Part shown: positions 32,765-40,525 of the stretch, piece by piece | Layout of the letters: each line of letters begins with the position of its first letter | How positions within the stretch are numbered: position 1 is the first letter of the stretch | Origin: Hyphomicrobiaceae bacterium | GTDB lineage: Bacteria; Pseudomonadota; Alphaproteobacteria; Rhizobiales; Methyloligellaceae | Direction of reading: 5' to 3' | Length of the DNA: 64,000 nucleotides | NCBI GenBank assembly: GCA_028066055.1 | Contig: JALCBY010000015.1 | Coordinates: 6,728-70,727, forward strand | Made by a program: the position numbers and the translations under genes | Notes under the pieces: model-generated | What the model was told of the DNA's origin: nothing | Database searches by the model: none | What the model saw: only the letters and a program-made list of their open reading frames with translations

Positions 32765-34999
32765 GTGACAAACGCGCCGAATTGGCCGAGGCTGTCGCCG
32801 GTTGGGGGGCGCCTGTTGAGCAGTCTGTCGAATATATGGTCGGTTTTGGAAGGGCGCGATCCGAACCGGATCAACCTGCGCAAGGCGGCCCGCGCCTGCA
32901 TTCTTGCGCCGGCGACCTTCTTCTTCCTTGACTATGCGCTCGCCCAGCCGCTCGTCGCCGCCTTCGGGTTCCTTTCCTGTTTCTGCCATCTGGTGTTTGC
33001 CAATTTCGGCGGACCGACGACGCCGCGCGCAATTGCCTACGCCGCGTCCATCGCGCTGACCAGTCTTGTGGTCGTTACCGGGTCTCTGCTGTCGGACACG
33101 ACGGGCTGGGCCGCTCTAGGCATGTTCGTGCTGATGTTTGCGGCCGTGTTCTCGACTGCGCTGGGGGGATACGCGCCGGCCTTCGTATCGCCGCTGGCAT
33201 TGGCTTACGCCTGTTCGATATTCATCCCGCTCGAAGCCATCGGCCTTGGCGAGCGCGTGTCCGCCTGGGCTTTCGGCGGTGTGGTTGCTCTTTTCGGCGG
33301 CGTGTTTCTGTGGCCGCGCGATGCACGCGCGAAGCTGCAGGATACGCTTGGCGATATCATTTCCGCCCTTGGCCGTGCGGTCGCGTCATGGGCGAATGGG
33401 CAGGACGGGGCGAAGGACCTCGCCGAGGTCGAATCGAAACTCCATGCGCTGCGGGCGAATATGGAGATGTCGCCCCTGCGTCCGACCGCCATGGGTGCGC
33501 GCGATGTCGGGCTGTTGCACATGATGGAAAGCCTGATCGCGGCGACGGCAGCCGCGAAGGAGGTATTGGCGCATGACGTTCGCGACATGGACCGGGAGCT
33601 TGCCGGACAGGTGATCGAGGGATTGGCGCGCGCCGATGCCGTATTGCGCGGCACGGCGGATGTGGGCGTCATGCGCGACGAGATCGCATTGCTGGACACG
33701 GCTCTCAAACAGGGCCGCGAACATGTGCAGGCGCGGCTCGAAGCGTTGGATGAAGATCAGATCGACGCGGCCATCGAAAGCCTGCACGTCTCGTTTCCGG
33801 TCCTGGCCCTTGCCCATATGACGTTGTGGATCGAGTCTGATGCGGCGCAGGCGCGCGGCCTCAACCTCGACGCGGTCGATGCGGAAGCGCAATCGTCTTC
33901 CGCGCCCCTCGGTCTTGCCCGTGCACGCGCCATCGTCCGGACCCATTTCGATACCGGCGGTGTCGTTTTCCGGAACGCCGCGCGCGCGGCGACCGGCCTT
34001 GCGCTCGGGGTTCTGGTCGCCAAGACGGTTCCCACGGGCCACGGCTTCTGGGTGGTGCTGGGTGTGGCGACCGTTCTGCGCACGAGCGCGGCCTCTACGA
34101 CGGCAACCGCGGTGCAGGCCATCTCGGGCACCCTCCTCGGGTTTGCCGCCGCGGCGGCGGTTGTCTTGTCGTTGGACGACAATCCGGACCGGCTCACATG
34201 GCTGGTGCCGCCGCTCGTCTTCCTGGCGGCCTATTCGGGCGGCGCGTTGGGTCTTGCGATTGGTCAGATGGCATTCACCACTATGGTCGTTGTGGTATTC
34301 AGCGTCGTGAAACCCGCCGGGCTCGACGTCGATATCGCCCGGGTCGAGACGATTCTGCTGGGTGCCGTCTGTGCGTCGGTTGTCGGCTTCCTCATGTGGC
34401 CGCGAGGCGCGCGTGCCGAGCTGGCACGATCCGTTGCCGAGGTATTCGAGGCGGCCGCTGCCGCTCTCGAAGCGGCCCTGTCGGATGACGGGCAAAGGCG
34501 CCGCGAAGCCGGCGGGCAGCTTCAGGCGGCGCGGCAGCGCGCGCGGGCGGCTTTCGTTACCGCGCTCAATGAGCGGGGCGAAAAACTGAACGCGCCCGAC
34601 TGGGCGCTCTTGTCCCGGCCACCGGCGATGTTGCTGGCACTACTTCAGGGATTGCTGCCATCCTTTCCTGCCATGTCGTTCAAGGCGGGCCGGATTGCCG
34701 CGGAGGCGGTCCGCGACCAGGGCAGGACCGTGATGGACCGCCTTACATTTGTCTCAGGCGCGTTGAGAGGCGCGCAGGCGAAGGACGCCATGCCCGTCCG
34801 GCGCGATGCGGCCCCGGAACTCAAGGCGTGTCTGAAGGCATGCTTCAAAACCAAAAGATCCGCCCTTCCCGACACCCTTGCGCTGATTGCCTGGAGCGAC
34901 TGGCTTTCCCAGCTGGACGACTCGATCGACGAAGCCGCGGACGCAATCGGCAGCGTATCAGGCGCCGCCGCGCCGCGCGCTTGGCTGCGGTGGGACTAG
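32765..34999 (+). CDS. FUSC-family membrane protein (aromatic acid exporter-like)
   Basis: A 744-aa inner-membrane protein starting with GTG 32765. Two membrane blocks of about six helices (residues 40-180 and about 400-545) are separated and followed by cytoplasmic helical regions, the FUSC/AaeB/YccS layout. The second block holds TGLALGVLVAKTVPTGHGFW and TTATAVQAISGTLLGF. Family members export aromatic acids such as p-hydroxybenzoate. No membrane-fusion partner gene is next to it, so either it works alone or the partner is elsewhere. Confidence 0.85.
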   Translation: MTNAPNWPRLSPVGGRLLSSLSNIWSVLEGRDPNRINLRKAARACILAPATFFFLDYALAQPLVAAFGFLSCFCHLVFANFGGPTTPRAIAYAASIALTSLVVVTGSLLSDTTGWAALGMFVLMFAAVFSTALGGYAPAFVSPLALAYACSIFIPLEAIGLGERVSAWAFGGVVALFGGVFLWPRDARAKLQDTLGDIISALGRAVASWANGQDGAKDLAEVESKLHALRANMEMSPLRPTAMGARDVGLLHMMESLIAATAAAKEVLAHDVRDMDRELAGQVIEGLARADAVLRGTADVGVMRDEIALLDTALKQGREHVQARLEALDEDQIDAAIESLHVSFPVLALAHMTLWIESDAAQARGLNLDAVDAEAQSSSAPLGLARARAIVRTHFDTGGVVFRNAARAATGLALGVLVAKTVPTGHGFWVVLGVATVLRTSAASTTATAVQAISGTLLGFAAAAAVVLSLDDNPDRLTWLVPPLVFLAAYSGGALGLAIGQMAFTTMVVVVFSVVKPAGLDVDIARVETILLGAVCASVVGFLMWPRGARAELARSVAEVFEAAAAALEAALSDDGQRRREAGGQLQAARQRARAAFVTALNERGEKLNAPDWALLSRPPAMLLALLQGLLPSFPAMSFKAGRIAAEAVRDQGRTVMDRLTFVSGALRGAQAKDAMPVRRDAAPELKACLKACFKTKRSALPDTLALIAWSDWLSQLDDSIDEAADAIGSVSGAAAPRAWLRWD

Positions 35000-35109
35000 G
35001 ATGTGTGAAGTAAGAAAGTTTCCCGTAACGCCGATTGCCAATAAACCATTGAGATGCAACCATAAAGCATGATGAGAAAACACGCGCAGACTGACAGCAG
35101 GTTGGACAC

Positions 35110-36480
35110 ATGCCCGGCAATCTGACACTGGCCCAGCTCAGGAAAGCCGTTGGCAACGGCGAGATCGACACCGTGATCGCCGCCCAGGTGGACATGCAGG
35201 GCCGTCTGATGGGCAAGCGGTTCCAGGCGGAACATTTCATCGACAGCGCGGTGACGGAAACGCACAGCTGCAACTATCTGTTGGCGACCGATATGGAGAT
35301 GGAAACGGTCGAGGGCTATGCGGCGTCGAGTTGGGCTGCCGGTTACGGCGACTATACGATGATCCCCGACCTCGCCACCCTGCGCCGTATCCCCTGGCTT
35401 GAGGGAACGGCCCTGGTGCTGTGCGACGTGGTGGACCATCACAGCCATGAAGACGTGCCCCATTCTCCCCGCGCCATCCTGAAAAAGCAGATCGCGCGGC
35501 TTGAAGAACGCGGCATGACCGCGAAGGTTGCGACCGAGCTCGAATTCTTCCTGTTCCGGCAGAGCTACGAGGAGGTTGAGGCGTCGGGTTATCGCGGCAT
35601 CGATCCGATCAGCCCCTATAACGAGGACTACCACATCTTCCAGACCACCAAGGAAGAGGATGTCATGCGGGCGATCCGCACCGGGCTGCATGGCGCGGGC
35701 ATTCCCGTCGAGGGCACCAAGGGGGAAGCCGAATGCGGCCAGGAGGAAATCAATATCTCCCATGCCGGCCCGCTCGAATGCGCTGACAACCATGCCATCG
35801 CCAAGAATGGATGCAAGGAGATCGCCTGGTCGCGGAACCGCGCTTTGACCTTCATGGCGAAGTGGGACACCGACATGGCGGGCAGCTCCAGCCACATTCA
35901 TCAGTCTCTCTGGTCGAAGGATGGCAAGACGCCGCTGTTTCACGACCCTGAGGGTGAGTACGGTATGTCTGAAACCATGCGTCACTATCTGGCGGGCCTT
36001 CTGACCCACGCCAGCGAAATCACCTATTTCCTCGCGCCTTACGTCAATTCCTACAAGCGGTTTGCGAAGGACACTTTCGCACCGACCAAGGCCGTCTGGG
36101 CGCTCGACAACCGCACGGCGGGGTATCGTGTGTGCGGTGACGGCACCACATCCGTGCGGATCGAATGCCGTGTCGGCGGTGCCGACCTCAATCCCTATCT
36201 CGCCTTGTCCGCGTCGCTGGCGGCAGGTCTCGACGGCATCGAACGCGAAATGGAGCTCGAACCTGAATTCACCGGAAACGCCTACACGGCTGAAAATATT
36301 CGCGAAATTCCGACCACACTGCGCGCGGCAATGGATGCGCTCAACGGCTCCACTATGTTGCGCGAGGCGTTCGGCGGCGAGGTTGTCGACCACTATGTCC
36401 GAGCGGCGGAGTGGGAGCAGGAAGAATATGACCGCCACGTCACCGATTGGGATCTCAAGCGGGGTTTCGAACGCGCCTGA
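35110..36480 (+). CDS. Glutamine-synthetase-family ligase
   Basis: A 456-aa member of the glutamine synthetase fold. The N-terminal beta-grasp contains DTVIAAQVDMQGRLMGKRF. Catalytic blocks are TELEFFLF, EAECGQEEIN, SSSHIHQSLW, RVCGDGTTSVRIECRVGG and DLNPYLAL. The strict GlnA signatures for ammonia are altered, so it is likely a gamma-glutamyl-amide or gamma-glutamylpolyamine ligase type enzyme that uses another amine. It stands alone, between the FUSC gene and the GFA gene. Substrate open. Confidence 0.85.
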   Translation: MPGNLTLAQLRKAVGNGEIDTVIAAQVDMQGRLMGKRFQAEHFIDSAVTETHSCNYLLATDMEMETVEGYAASSWAAGYGDYTMIPDLATLRRIPWLEGTALVLCDVVDHHSHEDVPHSPRAILKKQIARLEERGMTAKVATELEFFLFRQSYEEVEASGYRGIDPISPYNEDYHIFQTTKEEDVMRAIRTGLHGAGIPVEGTKGEAECGQEEINISHAGPLECADNHAIAKNGCKEIAWSRNRALTFMAKWDTDMAGSSSHIHQSLWSKDGKTPLFHDPEGEYGMSETMRHYLAGLLTHASEITYFLAPYVNSYKRFAKDTFAPTKAVWALDNRTAGYRVCGDGTTSVRIECRVGGADLNPYLALSASLAAGLDGIEREMELEPEFTGNAYTAENIREIPTTLRAAMDALNGSTMLREAFGGEVVDHYVRAAEWEQEEYDRHVTDWDLKRGFERA

Positions 36481-36592
36481 CTTCCTTTTCAAACATTTGC
36501 GTTGCAACGCACGTTCGGTCTGAATGCTGCCGGTTGCCCATGCGGACGTGATAAGCAACGCTGAACACGCAACACCCATTCCGGAGTTCACC

Positions 36593-36976
36593 ATGTCCGT
36601 TCACGTCGATCCCGTTCACCATGCCACCTGCCATTGCGGCGCCGTGCGCCTGCGCCTCACCCTGCCCGACGGCATTGTGAATCCGCGCCGGTGCGATTGC
36701 TCCATGTGCCGCAGGCGCGGCGCGGTCGTGGCCTCCGTGGTGCTGGCCAACCTGGAAGTGGTCGAGGGTGAAGACGCGCTTGGCGTCTATCAGTTCAACA
36801 CCATGACCGCGAAGCATTATTTCTGCACCCGCTGTGGCATCTACACCCACCATCAGCGGCGCTCGAACCCGGAAGAATACGGCTTCAACGTCGGATGCCT
36901 TGAAGGCGTGAATCCGTTTGATCTGGGCGAAGTGCCGGTCTTTGACGGCGTGAACCACCCCGCCGACCGGGCATGA
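36593..36976 (+). CDS. GFA-family zinc protein
   Basis: A 127-aa protein of the glutathione-dependent formaldehyde-activating (GFA) fold. Zinc-binding Cys sets are CHCG near residue 13, CDCSMCRRRG near residue 35 and CTRCG near residue 80. Start ATG 36593. Most GFA-family members are annotated as carbon-sulfur lyases, but few have a proven substrate. Cytoplasmic. It may be cotranscribed with the glutamine-synthetase-like gene (112 bases). Confidence 0.88.
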   Translation: MSVHVDPVHHATCHCGAVRLRLTLPDGIVNPRRCDCSMCRRRGAVVASVVLANLEVVEGEDALGVYQFNTMTAKHYFCTRCGIYTHHQRRSNPEEYGFNVGCLEGVNPFDLGEVPVFDGVNHPADRA

Positions 36977-37037
36977 GGGCGGAGCGAGCCTTGCCGAAAC
37001 TTCCTGTTTGTTCACCAATTTCTGGCATCAAGGATGC

Positions 37038-37781
37038 ATGAGCGACGTCATTCAGGAAACCGATCTCTACGCCCCCATCAAGGCCCTGCTTGAGGATCAG
37101 GGCTACGAGGTGAAGGGCGAAGTCGGGCCTGCGGACATCGTTGCCTTGCGCGACGAAGACGAGCCGGTCATCGTCGAGATGAAACGCGGTTTCTCCCTGA
37201 GCCTGTTTCACCAGGGGGTGGACCGGCAGCGGTTGAGCGATGCGGTCTACGTCGCGGTGCCGCGTGGGAAAGGCAAGGCATTCAGAGGTGCGCTCAAGAA
37301 GAATATCGGACTCTGCCGGCGGCTGGGTCTGGGCCTGATGACGGTCCGGCTCAGGGACGGTTTCGTGGAGGTGCATCTCGACCCCGGGCCCTACGTGCCC
37401 CGCAAGATGAAGGCGCGCTCCTCGCGGCTCCTGCGGGAGTTCGCCCGCCTGGCCGGAGATCCAAATCCCGGAGGTTCGACCCGGCGCAGGCTCATGACCG
37501 CCTACCGACAGGACGCGCTGCGGTGTCTCGATTGCCTGGACGCATCCGGTCCGTTGAAGGCGGCGCTCGTTGCGGAACGGACGGGCGTGGAAAAGGCGCG
37601 GCGGCTGATGGCGGACAATCACTATGGCTGGTTCGAGCGCGTCGAGACCGGAATTTACGCCCTCAGCCCCAACGGCAAGCGCGCACTCGGCGAGTATGCG
37701 GAGGAGATTTCGCGCATTTGCGTCAAATCCATAACCGCGCCGGATACGGCGCCGTCTCAATCCATGGTCCAATCGCCTTAA
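37038..37781 (+). CDS. DUF2161, PD-(D/E)XK nuclease-like protein
   Basis: A 247-aa soluble protein. Start ATG 37038 (MSDVIQETDLYAPIK). The N-terminal half carries the nuclease core: GYEVKGEVGPADIVALRDED, then VIVEMKRGFS, with the Asp and E-x-K expected of a PD-(D/E)XK phosphodiesterase. The C-terminal half has a small winged-helix-like region (LKAALVAERTGVEKARRLMADN). DUF2161 proteins are widespread in Alphaproteobacteria and uncharacterised. No methyltransferase or toxin partner is adjacent. Confidence 0.85.
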   Translation: MSDVIQETDLYAPIKALLEDQGYEVKGEVGPADIVALRDEDEPVIVEMKRGFSLSLFHQGVDRQRLSDAVYVAVPRGKGKAFRGALKKNIGLCRRLGLGLMTVRLRDGFVEVHLDPGPYVPRKMKARSSRLLREFARLAGDPNPGGSTRRRLMTAYRQDALRCLDCLDASGPLKAALVAERTGVEKARRLMADNHYGWFERVETGIYALSPNGKRALGEYAEEISRICVKSITAPDTAPSQSMVQSP

Positions 37782-37930
37782 TCCGGCTTGCTGGTTCGCC
37801 CCTCTCCGGCGCCGTGCCCCTGCTTTTCCACAAGATTGTCACATCGAAATCGGGTTTCTTGGACGTGTGCCGTGCAGGGGTGTTCGCGGCGTGGTAGCAT
37901 CGGTGATGCGTGAGACAGTTCGGGGGCGAG

Positions 37931-38248
37931 ATGGCGCAGATCTGGTTCCTATACGACGGACCGCAGCCGACATATGGCAAGCCCGCGTATCGGCTTCCGG
38001 TCACCGAATGCATCGACAAGCTTGACGTTTTCAGGAGCCGCTTCTGCTCCGACCTTTCCAGGCTCCCTAAATTCAACGTTGCCAATACGCTCGGCTCGCT
38101 GCGCGGCTTTCGCCACTCGGTCATGAAGCTCAACGAAGATGAGGCGGCGGCCTTCGGTTGGAAAGCGGGCTATTATCGCCTTGAACTCAAGCCGCACGAG
38201 GTCATGGAACGGCTTGGTCGGCCCGAGGAATCCCGAAAAGCGTCCTGA
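37931..38248 (+). CDS. Hypothetical 105-aa protein
   Basis: Start ATG 37931 (MAQIWFLYDG), preceded by GGGGGCGAG. A soluble, basic protein with segments YRLPVTECIDKLDVF, FCSDLSRLPKFNV and GFRHSVMKLNEDEAAAFG, without signal peptide or recognised motif. It reads like a real conserved gene but I do not recognise the family. It is a single gene between the DUF2161 gene and a convergent secreted protein. Confidence 0.55.
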   Translation: MAQIWFLYDGPQPTYGKPAYRLPVTECIDKLDVFRSRFCSDLSRLPKFNVANTLGSLRGFRHSVMKLNEDEAAAFGWKAGYYRLELKPHEVMERLGRPEESRKAS

Positions 38249-38282
38249 CCGGACCTCGCCCTGCCCGAAGACCCAGCGGTGC

Positions 38283-38573
38283 TTAGCGTTTCAGCGATCT
38301 GCGCCCGCCGCGATGCGCGACCTTGTAACGGCATCGTGGGTTGAAGACCGGATAATAGGCATAATGGTGCGGACCCAGTTCACCGCGCAGCGGGTTGCGT
38401 TGCAGTGCCACCCTGTTCTTGAGTACGGCAAACGCCTTGGCGCTCGAAATCGCCATGGAAATGGGAACCTTCACGTAGGTGCGGCACGCGGCACCCCGCG
38501 CCTCAGCCGGACTGCTCATGAGCGATGCGAGGAACGCGGCGCCCAGAGCGATACCCAAAACACGTCCTGTCAT
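38283..38573 (-). CDS. Small secreted basic protein
   Basis: A 96-aa protein. ATG 38573 is preceded on its strand by GGGGGTGA. Residues 1-24 form a signal peptide (LGIALGAAFLASLMSSPAEA). The mature protein is basic, with two Cys (GAACRTYV and NPRCRYKV), an HHYAYYP stretch and an Arg/Lys-rich end (RGGRRSLKR). Exported, function unknown. It converges on the 105-aa gene. Confidence 0.6.
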   Translation of the reverse strand: MTGRVLGIALGAAFLASLMSSPAEARGAACRTYVKVPISMAISSAKAFAVLKNRVALQRNPLRGELGPHHYAYYPVFNPRCRYKVAHRGGRRSLKR

Positions 38574-38741
38574 TGAGTTCACCCCCAATTTTGGCTTGCA
38601 GCACCCACACGAATCCATCATGGCATCATCGGTGTGAGAGCACAAAGGAGATTGCCGGAGTTCATTGCAGAAAGGCCATTTTGACCTCCGGTGGTGTCAA
38701 ATGGGACACAGTTTCGGCCGGGAAATCCGGTTTTTCGCGAA

Positions 38742-39710
38742 TTATTCTGCGTAACGCGGAGCGCGTTTCAGCAGGTCGGACGCCTCTTCGACAATACGCG
38801 CGACGATATCGCCTGCCGGTTCGATGCGTGAGATGAAATCGACCGCCTCGCCGGCGATCAGGGCGCGGATGGAGTGGTCGTCCGGCTGGGACGCGTTATA
38901 GGCCTCCTGGGCTTCGGCGGCGCGCATCTTCATGTCTTCGATGTTTCCGACCCACTTATCCGCGAACGCGTTCCGGACGACACGGCCCGTGAAGTGCCAG
39001 GGCCAGTCGACGGCGCGGGCAACATCGAACACTTTCGAGCGTACCGTGCCGTCTCCCGTCGCCTTGACCAGCCCGGCCTTGGCGATGTCCGTGTCGTCGG
39101 CTTCCGCACTGGCGCAGAAGCGCGTGCCCATCATGATGCCGTCCCCGCCGAGCATGAGTGCTCCGGCAAGGCCGCGACCGTCGGCAATTCCCCCGGCCGC
39201 GAGAATGATCTGGTCCGGTCCTGTCGCATCGCGTGCTGCTGGCAGCAGTGCCATCAGCCCACGGTCCATGCCGTGGCCGCCCGCCTCCTGTCCCTGCACC
39301 ACGATCACATCGACCCCTGCTTTGGCGGCTTGCTCGGCCTGAGCGACGGTATGGACCTGCCAGATGGTGGGTGTGTCCTGCGCTTTGGCTTTGGCGATGA
39401 TGTCCTCCGCATCTCCGAACGACACCATCAGGGCTGCCGGCTTATGGCTCAGGGCCTGATCCACAAGCTCTGGTGTGCGCAGCACGCTCCAGGTGATGAA
39501 GCCAATGCCGACGCGCTCGTTGCCCGCATCGCGATGGGCCTGTTCGATCCAGTCGGCATCGCCGTATCCGCCACCCAGGAGGCCCAGTCCTCCGGCGCGC
39601 GTCACCGCGGCGGCGAGCGCGCCTCCGGCAACCTTGTCCATGGGGGCAAGCATCACCGGGCAGTCGATATCGAAGAATTCCGTGAAGCGGGTTTTAAGAC
39701 GGGCTGGCAT
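38742..39710 (-). CDS. Nitronate monooxygenase family flavoprotein
   Basis: A 322-aa FMN-dependent TIM-barrel enzyme. Start ATG 39710 (MPARLKTRFTEFF). Conserved blocks are CPVMLAPMDKVAGG, GGLGLLGGGYG, DVIVVQGQEAGGHG, AAGGIADGRGLAGALMLGG and GTRFCASAEA, as in nitronate monooxygenases and related NAD(P)H-quinone reductases. It oxidises alkyl nitronates such as propionate-3-nitronate with O2, releasing nitrite. It is divergent from the nap operon, with 263 bases between the starts, so a nitrogen-oxide context is possible. Confidence 0.87.
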   Translation of the reverse strand: MPARLKTRFTEFFDIDCPVMLAPMDKVAGGALAAAVTRAGGLGLLGGGYGDADWIEQAHRDAGNERVGIGFITWSVLRTPELVDQALSHKPAALMVSFGDAEDIIAKAKAQDTPTIWQVHTVAQAEQAAKAGVDVIVVQGQEAGGHGMDRGLMALLPAARDATGPDQIILAAGGIADGRGLAGALMLGGDGIMMGTRFCASAEADDTDIAKAGLVKATGDGTVRSKVFDVARAVDWPWHFTGRVVRNAFADKWVGNIEDMKMRAAEAQEAYNASQPDDHSIRALIAGEAVDFISRIEPAGDIVARIVEEASDLLKRAPRYAE

Positions 39711-39826
39711 GGGCGGCACACTCGCACAATCTGCCGACCGTTTCATCCCTGAATCGGTTGAAAACGGCGACCTTTGCGTCCCGTCGGGGTGATTCCTTCG
39801 CGGTGCAGAAATTTTGTTTTTTCTCA

Positions 39827-39840
39827 TTGACGCAGGTCAA
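39827..39840. promoter_or_regulatory. FNR/CRP-type box between nitronate monooxygenase and nap genes
   Basis: TTGAC-GCAG-GTCAA is a perfect dyad of the FNR/NnrR class (consensus TTGAT-N4-ATCAA). It lies 134 bases before the napE start. If the box centres at -41.5, the transcript would begin near 39875. It predicts anaerobic or nitrogen-oxide activation of nap. Confidence 0.75.
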
Positions 39841-39973
39841 GGCGTTTGCCCGCGTATCGCGCATTTTGCAGCGCTGCAGTCGAGGTGCTGCACCCTGCCA
39901 TTCGATGTCGCGCAGGGCGATTTGTGAATGTCATGAAATTGGGTCATACTGTTTCCAGCAGCGTAGAGGTGTG

Positions 39974-40174
39974 ATGGGACGGACAGCACGAAGTAAGTCC
40001 AAGCAATCGAGTGCGGGTAACAAGAGTCAAACCAGCACGAAATCTCGCGAACTCGCCGCTTTCCTTTTTCTGACAGTCATTCTGGCTCCCGCCGTCGCGA
40101 TAGCGGTGGTTGGCGGCTATGGGTTTTCAATCTGGATGTACCAGCTGATTGCCGGTCCACCGGGTGCGCCTTGA
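39974..40174 (+). CDS. napE: NapE, small membrane protein of nitrate reductase operon
   Basis: A 66-aa protein with a basic, Ser/Lys-rich start (MGRTARSKSKQSS) and one membrane helix (residues 30-60: FLFLTVILAPAVAIAVVGGY) ending GFSIWMYQLIAGPPGAP. Size, topology and place at the head of napDABC identify it as NapE. Its function is unknown; it is commonly present in alphaproteobacterial nap operons. It starts 134 bases after the FNR-type box. Confidence 0.85.
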   Translation: MGRTARSKSKQSSAGNKSQTSTKSRELAAFLFLTVILAPAVAIAVVGGYGFSIWMYQLIAGPPGAP

Positions 40175-40207
40175 TGCGCGGATGTGGTCGGCACTGGAGG
40201 TGAGAGC

Positions 40208-40525
40208 ATGCAGAAGGACAAAATGTCGATCATATCGAGGACACGGCGCGACATACTGAAGGGCCGCATCACGGACAAGAGCCGCCACATCGCCAGTGTT
40301 CTTGTCCAGGGGTGGCCGGACAGAATAGCCGAAATCGAGCGTGAACTGACCCGCCTTGCCGGTGTCGAAGCCCATGGAACGAATGGCAGCGGCAAACTGA
40401 TCCTGACGCTCGAAGCCGAAGACGATGCCGGGCTCGTGGCGACCATGAACCGGATCGAGACGGCGAAGGGCGTGGTTACTGCTTCCCTCGTCTATCACCA
40501 TGCGGAGGAGATGGGCGATGTCTAG
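40208..40525 (+). CDS. napD: NapD, NapA maturation chaperone
   Basis: A 105-aa protein. ATG 40208 ([15 protein letters not shown]). A ferredoxin-like fold pattern ([50 protein letters not shown]) matches NapD, which binds the twin-arginine signal of NapA and keeps it from export until cofactor insertion. It overlaps napA by 8 bases. It has an extended N-terminus of about 20 residues compared with E. coli NapD. Confidence 0.9.
   Translation: MQKDKMSIISRTRRDILKGRITDKSRHIASVLVQGWPDRIAEIERELTRLAGVEAHGTNGSGKLILTLEAEDDAGLVATMNRIETAKGVVTASLVYHHAEEMGDV

Noticed and set aside
33386-34495. Minus-strand frame opposite the FUSC gene
   Set aside because: Antisense of a coding membrane protein; composition is Arg/Gln/His-rich.
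34996-36594. Minus-strand frame of 532 codons opposite the glutamine-synthetase-like gene
   Set aside because: The plus-strand protein matches a family along its length; the antisense one matches none.
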